This document shows positions 1-4,499 of a DNA stretch of 5,024 bases, piece by piece. The notes beneath the pieces are model-generated. The model made no database searches, was not told the origin of the DNA, and saw only the letters and a list, made by a program, of their open reading frames with translations. Position numbers and translations under genes: made by a program. The number at the start of each line of letters is the position of its first letter. The first letter of the stretch is position 1. This DNA is from Clostridia bacterium (GTDB lineage: Bacteria > Bacillota > Peptococcia > DRI-13 > DTU073): NCBI GenBank assembly GCA_028709105.1, contig JAQVYD010000093.1, positions 1-5,024 of the forward strand. The letters are read 5' to 3'.

Positions 1-857
1 GTTCTTTCACAAACGCCGTTTTGCCAAGGAGCATGAAAGCCTGTCCTTTTCACTTTGATGTTGGAGTTGACCAAAAATCGCTGTAATAATCCTGCCGTGA
101 AGATACTATCATTGTCATGGATTAAATACTGTGGCGTTTGCCCATAAGGGGTAGCTTCCCTTATTTGCTGAGTAACCCACGCCGAAGAAGGATTGGCGGT
201 CACCGCAAAATGTTCGATCTTCCGGCGGTCATGGCTGACAATTAGCAAAACATAAAGCATCTTAAAGCACAGGGTTGGCACTACCAAAAAGTCCATTGCC
301 CAGATTGCCGGGCGGTGATTTTTAAGAAAGGTTTGCCAAGACTGCTTTTTCCGTTCTGTCGGAGGCTTGCGAACATTAGGAAGATATTTGGCAATGGTAT
401 TGGGTGCCGGAGCATCCGTCACCCCCAGATTCACTAATTGCTCGTAAATCTTTTCCGGTGAAAGCAAGGGATTTTCCTGATGGAGCCGTTTGATGAGGGC
501 AATTGTTTGAGCGGAAATTTGCGGTCTGCCTGCTTTGCGGAATTTGATCCGCCAGAAGAATTTAAAAGCGGTCTTATGCCAGCGGATAACCGTTTCCGGC
601 TTGACTAGCACCAACGCCTCCTGCCAAGCCGGGAAAATTTTCGCCAACAATACCCAGAAACAACGCAAGGCCGGTTTAAAGCGGGGCTTCGGCATTTTCC
701 CGGCAAGGATATCCTTCTGGACAAGGGCTAACTGACTACGGAGGGCTAATATTTCTAAGTCTTTGGCCGTATTAGACAGCAGCCTTGTTTTTAAAAACCA
801 CGTCAATATTTGCAGCCAGTGTACCACAAAGGAAAAGACTGCTTTAAAATCAACCAT
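1..857 (-). CDS. Integrase core (rve/DDE) transposase, N-terminal 285 residues, cut by window edge
   Basis: This is a DDE recombinase that would cut and join insertion-sequence ends. The minus-strand frame is open from ATG at 857 to the left edge with no stop (285 codons plus 2 nt). An SD (GGAGGT) lies about 8 nt before the ATG. The N-terminal part (about residues 30-165) matches the helix-turn-helix region of this integrase group, with LEILALRSQLA near 34-44, KPETVIRWH near 86-94 and GRP at 110-112. The catalytic core starts near 185 with WAMDF (D189). It continues through VSHDRR (208-212) and IHDND (D248) and reaches PWQNGVCER (277-285). D248 and E284 are separated by 35 residues, the D,D-35-E spacing of retroviral-type integrases and IS3/IS481-like transposases. 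All three acidic residues are present, so the visible part looks intact. Relatives are usually about 340-380 residues, so roughly the last fifth lies outside. The exact IS family cannot be settled without the element ends. Confidence 0.88.
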   Translation of the reverse strand, partial: MVDFKAVFSFVVHWLQILTWFLKTRLLSNTAKDLEILALRSQLALVQKDILAGKMPKPRFKPALRCFWVLLAKIFPAWQEALVLVKPETVIRWHKTAFKFFWRIKFRKAGRPQISAQTIALIKRLHQENPLLSPEKIYEQLVNLGVTDAPAPNTIAKYLPNVRKPPTERKKQSWQTFLKNHRPAIWAMDFLVVPTLCFKMLYVLLIVSHDRRKIEHFAVTANPSSAWVTQQIREATPYGQTPQYLIHDNDSIFTAGLLQRFLVNSNIKVKRTGFHAPWQNGVCER

Positions 858-1116
858 TTCCACCAACCTCCAAGACACAGCATCTACCCTTATTGTAGCT
901 AAGCTGTATCGGAGGATTCAAGAGGATGAGGCTGAATTTCCCTGTGCCACGGCTCCAACCTCCTTCCGGCCGACCCGGCCCTGCCGCCTCATCTGTATAT
1001 GCTAGCCGGAAAGTACCGCCAGAGGGCAGGGGTGTCGAGACTTTTTCCGATTGGCATAGCTTCATTTAAAAACCACATAGATCCTACCTTATGGAATACT
1101 GGACACTTATTGTTAC
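858..1116. other. Non-coding stretch between the two IS-derived genes
   Basis: I see no credible gene here. The stretch holds the SD and candidate promoter of the minus-strand integrase and a GC-rich patch with a short hairpin (GGCCG 968-972, CGGCC 976-980). Presumably it also contains the right end of the integrase element, but no inverted repeat can be assigned because the other end lies outside the window. Short open frames in it lack an SD and recognisable protein character. Confidence 0.5.
892..921 (-). promoter_or_regulatory. Candidate promoter of the integrase gene
   Basis: On the minus strand, TTGAAT (916-921) and TACAAT (892-897) are separated by 18 nt and lie about 35 nt upstream of the integrase ATG at 857. 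They match the sigma-A consensus at 4 of 6 and 5 of 6 positions. Placement just before an SD-preceded gene supports it, but there is no other evidence. Confidence 0.45.
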
Positions 1117-1139
1117 TAACTCGGGTTGGGGACGGTTGA
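1117..1139 (+). repeat. Candidate left terminal inverted repeat of the IS remnant
   Basis: The segment contains CGGGT (1122-1126), GAC (1131-1133) and GTTGA (1135-1139). These are repeated in the same order and spacing in the reverse complement of 2094-2116. Seven of 23 positions differ, four of them consecutively in the middle (1127-1130). The match is better than expected for random flanks, but the boundary is approximate. Confidence 0.5.
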
Positions 1140-1223
1140 CCCAAAAGTAAATTTGGTTGTTTGCCCGTTTTTAAAATAATAGGATAAGATGTTATACTTC
1201 CAAGCTTGACACTTAGACAAAAT

Positions 1224-1268
1224 AAAAATCCTGTAGAGTCTTGGTATATATGACTTTGCAGGATTTTT
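1224..1268 (-). terminator. Bidirectional intrinsic terminator downstream of the IS transposase remnant
   Basis: AAAAATCCTG (1224-1233) pairs perfectly with CAGGATTTTT (1259-1268). The stem continues inward with AGAGTC (1235-1240) against GACTTT (1252-1257), containing one wobble, and closes on an 11-nt loop. Because the stem base is A-rich on one side and T-rich on the other, it has a U-tract in either direction. It sits 28 nt after the stop codon of the minus-strand transposase, so it most likely ends that transcript. Confidence 0.8.
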
Positions 1269-1295
1269 TGTTAATGTAAAAAGTGCGTACTTTTT

Positions 1296-2051
1296 TTATT
1301 TCTTCGTTTCTTTAAAAATTTTTTTCATCATATTTGTGGTAACAATTTGATAATCCGTACGAAAGTTAAAACTTTCATGGAGCGCATCGGTAAAATCAGT
1401 TCTTGTGTAAGTTGGAACATAGCCTTCGCCTTTAGTATCATAAAAGTCCATATCCCGAAGTCCAGAAATAATTTCATGACAGGTGAATTCCTCGTTGAGT
1501 CGCTTTTCAAGCAGCCTATAAATAATCAACGAAATAAAGCATGTGATAAAATGTGCTTCAATCCTGTCATCTTTTTTAAAATATACAGGTCTTGCCTTAA
1601 ATTCGCTTTTCATAATCCTAAAGCATTCCTCAATCTCCCATCTTCTGTGATTCACCTTGATTATTTCAGATACATCATCCTCGAGGTTTGTGCAGACCCC
1701 ATAAAAATCATCGAAAGCTTCTTCTTTCTGAATGAGAGTAGAATCAATGCTGTAGATCTCTTTTTCTGCGACTTCTCCATCAGGAGTACAGCTTGTTTTA
1801 TGAATAAATTTTTTGTAATCGTTCGGGTTGCATTTCTTGAGTTTTGTTGGGTTGGAATCTATCACCCTAATCCAACGTTCCTTGTAAAATACTTTTACCT
1901 GTATTTTTGCTTTGTCTTCAGGAACAGTTTTCTCTATCATTTCATCAAGTTTAGAAATGTCATAGGTTTTATCGCTACCAGGGAGTTTCCAGCCATCTGT
2001 AGCAAAAACCCATTTTTTCAGGTGGTCTTTCAATAATAATAAATTTGACAA
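1296..2051 (-). pseudogene. IS1634/IS4-type transposase, C-terminal fragment with internal deletion
   Basis: The 251-residue frame carries the C-terminal half of a DDE transposase. It includes the region around NHRRWEIEECFRIMK (134-148), which fits the N-x2-R-x3-E-x6-K signature containing the catalytic glutamate of IS4-type enzymes (E141). It continues through ARPVYF (153-158), DRIEAHF (162-168) and the conserved tail GEGYVPTYTRTDF (208-220). The two upstream aspartates and the N-terminal half are absent. The only possible start is a TTG at 2051 with no SD, and a TGA in the same frame lies 15 nt further upstream at 2067-2069. From recall of intact relatives, about 35-40 residues normally lie between KERWIR (57-62) and IDSNPTKLKKC (64-74). 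Here the blocks are fused near position 1865, suggesting a second, in-frame deletion. The fragment should not be an active transposase. A long plus-strand frame opposite it is its shadow. Confidence 0.85.
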
Positions 2052-2057
2052 AAAAAT

Positions 2058-2075
2058 AAGCCGTTTTCAAGGCTT
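2058..2075 (-). terminator. Small hairpin at the upstream edge of the IS remnant
   Basis: AAGCC (2058-2062) pairs with GGCTT (2071-2075) around an 8-nt loop. On the minus strand a T-rich tract (2050-2057) follows. Such weak terminators near an IS end are thought to block transcription entering from outside. Here it directly precedes the truncated transposase frame. The stem is only 5 bp, so the call is tentative. Confidence 0.35.
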
Positions 2076-2093
2076 TTGAAGATTTTTCTCTAT

Positions 2094-2116
2094 TCAACTG
2101 TCAAAGACCCGGGTAA
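2094..2116 (-). repeat. Candidate right terminal inverted repeat of the IS remnant
   Basis: Read on the minus strand, this segment carries CCCGGGT, then TTTGACAGTTGA. It aligns with 1117-1139 at 16 of 23 positions. It lies upstream of the truncated transposase, where the promoter-proximal IS end is expected. Confidence 0.5.
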
Positions 2117-2183
2117 GACTTTTAATAAAAAACACGATGCTATGTCAAGTTAACGTAAGGTTGCATGGTTGGAAAATTGCTGC

Positions 2184-2213
2184 TTGACAAGATGGGAGTC
2201 AGGGGAATATCAT
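2184..2213 (+). promoter_or_regulatory. Sigma-A-type promoter of the trpXYZ-like operon
   Basis: A perfect TTGACA (2184-2189) is followed after 18 nt by TATCAT (2208-2213, 5 of 6). Transcription should begin near 2220-2222, immediately before the first stem-loop of the leader. The resulting leader is about 220 nt up to the start codon at 2444. No other comparably good promoter is visible between the IS remnant and the operon. Confidence 0.75.
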
Positions 2214-2222
2214 ATTAAGTAG

Positions 2223-2243
2223 AGCATCATGAGCGATGATGCT
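2223..2243 (+). promoter_or_regulatory. 5' stem-loop at the start of the leader transcript
   Basis: AGCATCAT (2223-2230) and ATGATGCT (2236-2243) form an 8-bp perfect stem with a 5-nt loop (GAGCG). It begins within a few nucleotides of the predicted transcription start and ends 2 nt before the triplet array. No U-tract follows, so it is not a terminator. In the B. subtilis trp leader a 5' stem-loop in the same position assists TRAP binding. A similar role here is inferred from position alone. Confidence 0.7.
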
Positions 2244-2245
2244 GG

Positions 2246-2295
2246 AAGTTGAGGAGAGCTGAGATGAGAATAGTTGAGGAGAGCTGAGATGAGTC
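2246..2295 (+). repeat. Two tandem 25-nt units forming most of the triplet array
   Basis: Unit 1 (2246-2270) and unit 2 (2271-2295) each hold five triplets. A 22-nt stretch (2247-2268 and 2272-2293) is identical, including the spacers. The units differ only at the first base (A or T) and the last two (aa or tc). Spacer identity is not required for TRAP binding, so it points to duplication of a five-triplet block. Confidence 0.9.
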
Positions 2296-2299
2296 GGAG
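2246..2299 (+). promoter_or_regulatory. TRAP (MtrB) binding site: eleven NAG triplets
   Basis: Eleven triplets occur in register: AAG at 2246; GAG at 2251, 2256, 2261 and 2266; TAG at 2271; GAG at 2276, 2281, 2286, 2291 and 2297. The first nine spacers are 2 nt (tt, ga, ct, at, aa, tt, ga, ct, at) and the last is 3 nt (tcg). TRAP is a ring of eleven subunits that, when loaded with tryptophan, wraps RNA carrying about eleven (G/U)AG triplets spaced by 2-3 nt. Count, spacing, position in a leader and an adjacent terminator all fit. The first triplet, AAG, is off consensus. The protein that would bind is not encoded in this window. Confidence 0.87.
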
Positions 2300-2326
2300 T
2301 GTTTGTAATTTTGCCGGTACTCGTTT
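2287..2326 (+). promoter_or_regulatory. Predicted antiterminator fold overlapping the TRAP site and terminator
   Basis: Bases 2287-2294 can pair with 2319-2326 (8 pairs, two of them G-U), with core GAGT (2291-2294) against ACTC (2319-2322). After a 2-nt bulge (2317-2318), CGG (2295-2297) pairs with CCG (2314-2316). The fold uses triplets 9-11 of the TRAP site and the whole 5' arm of the terminator. It therefore cannot coexist with bound TRAP or with the terminator hairpin. Read by eye; no folding energy was computed. Confidence 0.65.
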
Positions 2327-2346
2327 GAGTATCGGTTTTTGTTTTT
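2314..2346 (+). terminator. Intrinsic attenuator terminator in the operon leader
   Basis: CCGGTACTC (2314-2322) pairs with GAGTATCGG (2327-2335): nine pairs with one G-U, closed by a 4-nt GTTT loop. TTTTT, G and TTTTT follow (2336-2346). It lies about 95 nt after the predicted start site and about 100 nt before the first gene. It therefore cannot end an upstream gene and must act as a leader attenuator. The 5' arm is shared with the antiterminator. Confidence 0.92.
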
Positions 2347-2427
2347 CCCTTGACGGAATGTCTCCTCACAGAAAGGAAGGAGGCAGGGTTATTTAAAACA
2401 GGTGGGAACTGAAAAAAACTAAGTAAT

Positions 2428-2437
2428 GGAGGAGGAG
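2428..2437 (+). promoter_or_regulatory. Ribosome binding site deciding the trpX start
   Basis: GGAGGAGGAG sits 6 nt before the ATG at 2444, a strong SD. An in-frame ATG at 2426 overlaps this SD and has no SD of its own, so 2444 is the better start. CTCCTC at 2362-2367 in the leader is complementary to GAGGAG inside this site. Confidence 0.8.
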
Positions 2438-2443
2438 AAAGTA

Positions 2444-2470
2444 ATGAGTAAAATGAGTAAAATGAGTAAA
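2444..2470 (+). repeat. Threefold 9-bp repeat at the trpX start
   Basis: ATGAGTAAA is repeated exactly three times (2444, 2453, 2462), giving the N-terminus MSKMSKMSKK. Each copy offers an in-frame ATG. The first is best placed for the SD; the others are 9 and 18 nt further away. Gain or loss of a copy would keep the frame and alter only the positively charged start of the signal peptide. Confidence 0.9.
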
Positions 2471-3475
2471 AAAGTGATGTTATCCAAAGTGATTTTACCC
2501 TTGTTGTTAAGTGCGTTAATGGTGACCGGATGTCTTAAACAGACGGGCGGCGATGCTTCGGGACAGCCAGAGGAGAAGTTGTTTAAAGTAGGTGTTACCC
2601 AGTATGTTGCCCATCCGGCGCTGGATCTGGATCAAGAAGGTTTTCTGGCCCAGATGAAGGAAGAAGGGTATATCGCCGGGGAAAATGTAAATTTTGATAT
2701 CAAGAATTCGCAAGGTGACCCGAATCTGGCAAAGACCATAGGGGATAAATTTGCGGCGGACAAGGTAGATGTTATTCTAGCTATTACCACGCCAAGTTCT
2801 CAGGCGGCGGCTCAGGCCACTAGGGGCAGTGGGATCCCGGTCGTATTTATTGCGGTCTCTGATGCAGTGGGGGCAGGGCTGATGCAGGAAATTGGCCGGC
2901 CGACGGGAACGAATATCACCGGTGTATATAGTGCCGACCCGGTGGAACAGCAAATGGATCTCATTCGGGAAGTTCAGCCTGCGGCGCAAAGATTGGGGAT
3001 TATTTATAATGCGGGTGAAGCAAATTCGGTGAGTAATGTCAAAAGAATCAAAGCATATGTGCAGGGAAAAATGGAAGTAGTGGAAGCAACGGCGGCGAGC
3101 AGCAGTGAAGTACAGATGGCGGCTCAGTCGTTAGCGGGAAGGGTTGACGCGGTGTTTATGCCGCAGGATAATACGGTCATGTCGGCGGTGGATGCGTTGA
3201 TTAGAGTATGCCAGGAGCAGGATTTACCGCTCTATACCGGCGATACGGAATCGGTGAAAAAGGGTGCGTTAGCGACTTTGGGCAATGATGAATATGACTG
3301 TGGGCGTCAAGGCGCAGTGTTGGTGGCTAGAATCTTGAAAGGGGAAAAAGCCGGGGAAATCGTACCGGAGGAGATTCGCAAGCGGACGTTGTTGATTAAT
3401 CAAGGGGTGGCTGAAAAATATGGCGTAGTTATACCCAAAACAGTATTAGACCGAGCCGATGAGATTATAAAGTAA
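2444..3475 (+). CDS. trpX: ABC transporter substrate-binding lipoprotein, predicted tryptophan-binding (TrpX-like)
   Basis: This is the extracytoplasmic receptor that captures the substrate, predicted L-tryptophan, and hands it to the membrane permease. The 343-residue product starts with a lipoprotein signal: lysine-rich n-region (1-15), hydrophobic core (17-27) and lipobox VTGC with acylated Cys30. The mature part has the two-lobe fold of the PF04392 family. Recognisable blocks are VGVTQYVAHPALD (49-61), ITTPSSQA (114-121), VFIAVSDAVGAG (134-145), GTNITGV (155-161), LGIIYNAGEANS (184-195), MPQDNTV (239-245) and YTGDTESVKKGALATLG (264-280). The length is typical. The family also takes aromatic or branched amino acids and sometimes unknown ligands, so the tryptophan assignment rests largely on the TRAP-like leader upstream. 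The protein contains no tryptophan residue. It is followed after 49 nt by the permease gene, with no terminator between them. Confidence 0.88.
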   Translation: MSKMSKMSKKVMLSKVILPLLLSALMVTGCLKQTGGDASGQPEEKLFKVGVTQYVAHPALDLDQEGFLAQMKEEGYIAGENVNFDIKNSQGDPNLAKTIGDKFAADKVDVILAITTPSSQAAAQATRGSGIPVVFIAVSDAVGAGLMQEIGRPTGTNITGVYSADPVEQQMDLIREVQPAAQRLGIIYNAGEANSVSNVKRIKAYVQGKMEVVEATAASSSEVQMAAQSLAGRVDAVFMPQDNTVMSAVDALIRVCQEQDLPLYTGDTESVKKGALATLGNDEYDCGRQGAVLVARILKGEKAGEIVPEEIRKRTLLINQGVAEKYGVVIPKTVLDRADEIIK

Positions 3476-3524
3476 AGCAGGGTATTAGCAGGAGTATTTT
3501 GGGGAAAAGAAGGGTGGTGAGCTC

Positions 3525-4499
3525 ATGGAAAACGTGTTGATCAGTGGTTTGCAGCAGGGCTTAATTTATGGTTTTATGGCACTGGGAGTATTGCTAACCT
3601 TTTGCTTGTTGGGTTTTCCGGATTTAACGGTGGAAGGAACATTTCCTTTAGGAGCAGCGATAACTGCCAAAGCAGTGGTGGATGGTTGGGATCCTTTGTT
3701 TGCCGTATTGTTTGGGGCAGTAGCCGGGGCTCTCGCCGGTGCGGTAACGGGACTGATGAATACTAAGTTAAAGGTTAATAATATTTTAGCTGGTATTTTA
3801 ACGACCAGCGCCATTTACACTGTAATGTTACGTTCCATGGGCCGCCCCAATACTTCGCTTTTAGGTTATGAAGATTTTTATACGCAGGTACTTTCGTTTT
3901 GCGGGATTGCGGAAGGGAAGCTTTCTTTTGTTGCTACACAGATTGCCGTTATTGTGATCCTGGCGGTGATGGTCGTAGCAGTCCGCTTGCTGTTAGGTTG
4001 GTTTTTAAGGACGGATCTAGGGCTAACGATTCGAGCAGCAGGCAATAATGAAAAAATGTTAAGTGCGTTAGGTGTGGATGTAAACCAGACGAAAATGCTC
4101 ACCTTAGTGTTAGCCAATTTTTTAGTTGGCTTATCAGGAGCCTTGGCGTGTCAAATGCAGGGTTTTGCCGATGTAGGGATGGGGATTGGTGTTTTGGTTG
4201 CCGCGATTGCTTCGGTGATTTTAGGGCAGATGCTTTTTGGGCGTCAAAGCCTGAGTCGGCTTCTGACCGGCGTTCTTTTAGGTTCTATTCTTTATCGGGC
4301 TTTGTTGGCGCTCGGGTTAAGACTGAACTTGCCGGCGGAAGACTTTAAACTTGTCACGGCTTTATTAGTGTTGTTGGCTCTGACTATGCCGAAATTCCAG
4401 TTAAGGAAAACAAAGAAGAGAATGTTTGCGGCAAAAACAAGGCGGGGAAACAATCATGGAGAGGTATACCTTGAAGCGGGGGCGGAGCATCATGATTAA
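3525..4499 (+). CDS. trpY: ABC transporter permease, predicted tryptophan importer (TrpY-like)
   Basis: This is the integral membrane subunit forming the import channel. The 324-residue protein belongs to the BPD_transp_2 type (PF02653). Hydrophobic segments lie near residues 9-30, 57-77, 86-103, 137-158, 191-210, 219-236, 245-265 and 274-288. The conserved cytoplasmic loop that contacts the ATPase is visible as GLTIRAAGNNEKMLSALGVD (166-185), followed by a small-residue-rich helix with GLSGALA (202-208). The start ATG is preceded by GGTGGTGA, an acceptable SD. The polar C-terminal tail (about 290-324) is Lys/Arg-rich at first and its last codons overlap the ATPase gene by 8 nt, implying translational coupling. 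Only two Trp residues (55 and 159) occur. Being the sole permease between receptor and ATPase, it should work as a homodimer. Substrate specificity is inferred from the receptor and leader. Confidence 0.9.
   Translation: MENVLISGLQQGLIYGFMALGVLLTFCLLGFPDLTVEGTFPLGAAITAKAVVDGWDPLFAVLFGAVAGALAGAVTGLMNTKLKVNNILAGILTTSAIYTVMLRSMGRPNTSLLGYEDFYTQVLSFCGIAEGKLSFVATQIAVIVILAVMVVAVRLLLGWFLRTDLGLTIRAAGNNEKMLSALGVDVNQTKMLTLVLANFLVGLSGALACQMQGFADVGMGIGVLVAAIASVILGQMLFGRQSLSRLLTGVLLGSILYRALLALGLRLNLPAEDFKLVTALLVLLALTMPKFQLRKTKKRMFAAKTRRGNNHGEVYLEAGAEHHD

Larger units (their letters stand above)
1117..2116 (-). mobile_element. Deleted IS1634/IS4-type insertion sequence remnant (about 1.0 kb)
   Basis: The element is defined by a C-terminal IS1634-like transposase fragment (1296-2051), a terminator hairpin at its 3' side (1224-1268), a small hairpin at its 5' side (2058-2075) and an imperfect inverted repeat at the outer limits. 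Left end 1117-1139 matches the reverse complement of 2094-2116 at 16 of 23 positions. Intact members of the family are roughly 1.7-2 kb with a transposase of over 500 residues, so nearly half of the interior is missing. No clear target-site duplication flanks it, consistent with an old, decaying copy. The exact ends are inferred. Confidence 0.6.

Noticed and set aside
1..60. Possible frameshift in the integrase near the left edge
   Set aside because: Careful re-reading of the reverse complement shows the frame continuing straight through to PWQNGVCER, with D248 and E284 exactly 35 residues apart.
535..1005. Plus-strand short open frames at 535-735 and 763-1005
   Set aside because: Both run largely antisense to the N-terminal part of the integrase or its upstream region and have no SD or recognisable protein features.
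850..1065. Minus-strand 71-codon frame upstream of the integrase
   Set aside because: It covers the integrase promoter and SD, overlaps its start codon, has no SD of its own and no recognisable domain.
1347..2036. Long plus-strand open frame of 229 codons
   Set aside because: It lies opposite the IS1634-type transposase fragment, whose protein is recognisable. The plus-strand translation resembles no family, is rich in Phe/Ile as expected for an antisense shadow, and lacks an SD.
2246..2299. GA-rich tandem repeat read as simple low-complexity DNA or a small CRISPR-like array
   Set aside because: There are only two 25-nt units with no unique spacers. The 5-nt register continues across both units and extends to an 11th triplet, which fits a TRAP site and not a CRISPR or random microsatellite.
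2221..2346. T-box or metabolite riboswitch upstream of the transporter
   Set aside because: The leader from start to terminator is only about 125 nt. It lacks the conserved T-box antiterminator sequence and a specifier stem, and no known riboswitch core could be recognised.
2350..2395. Second promoter after the terminator starting at TTGACG (2350-2355)
   Set aside because: No acceptable -10 hexamer occurs 16-19 nt downstream; the region is purine-rich.
2426..2443. Start of the receptor gene at ATG 2426
   Set aside because: This ATG overlaps the strong SD that serves ATG 2444, has no SD itself, and would put acidic residues (MEEE) at the front of a lipoprotein signal peptide.
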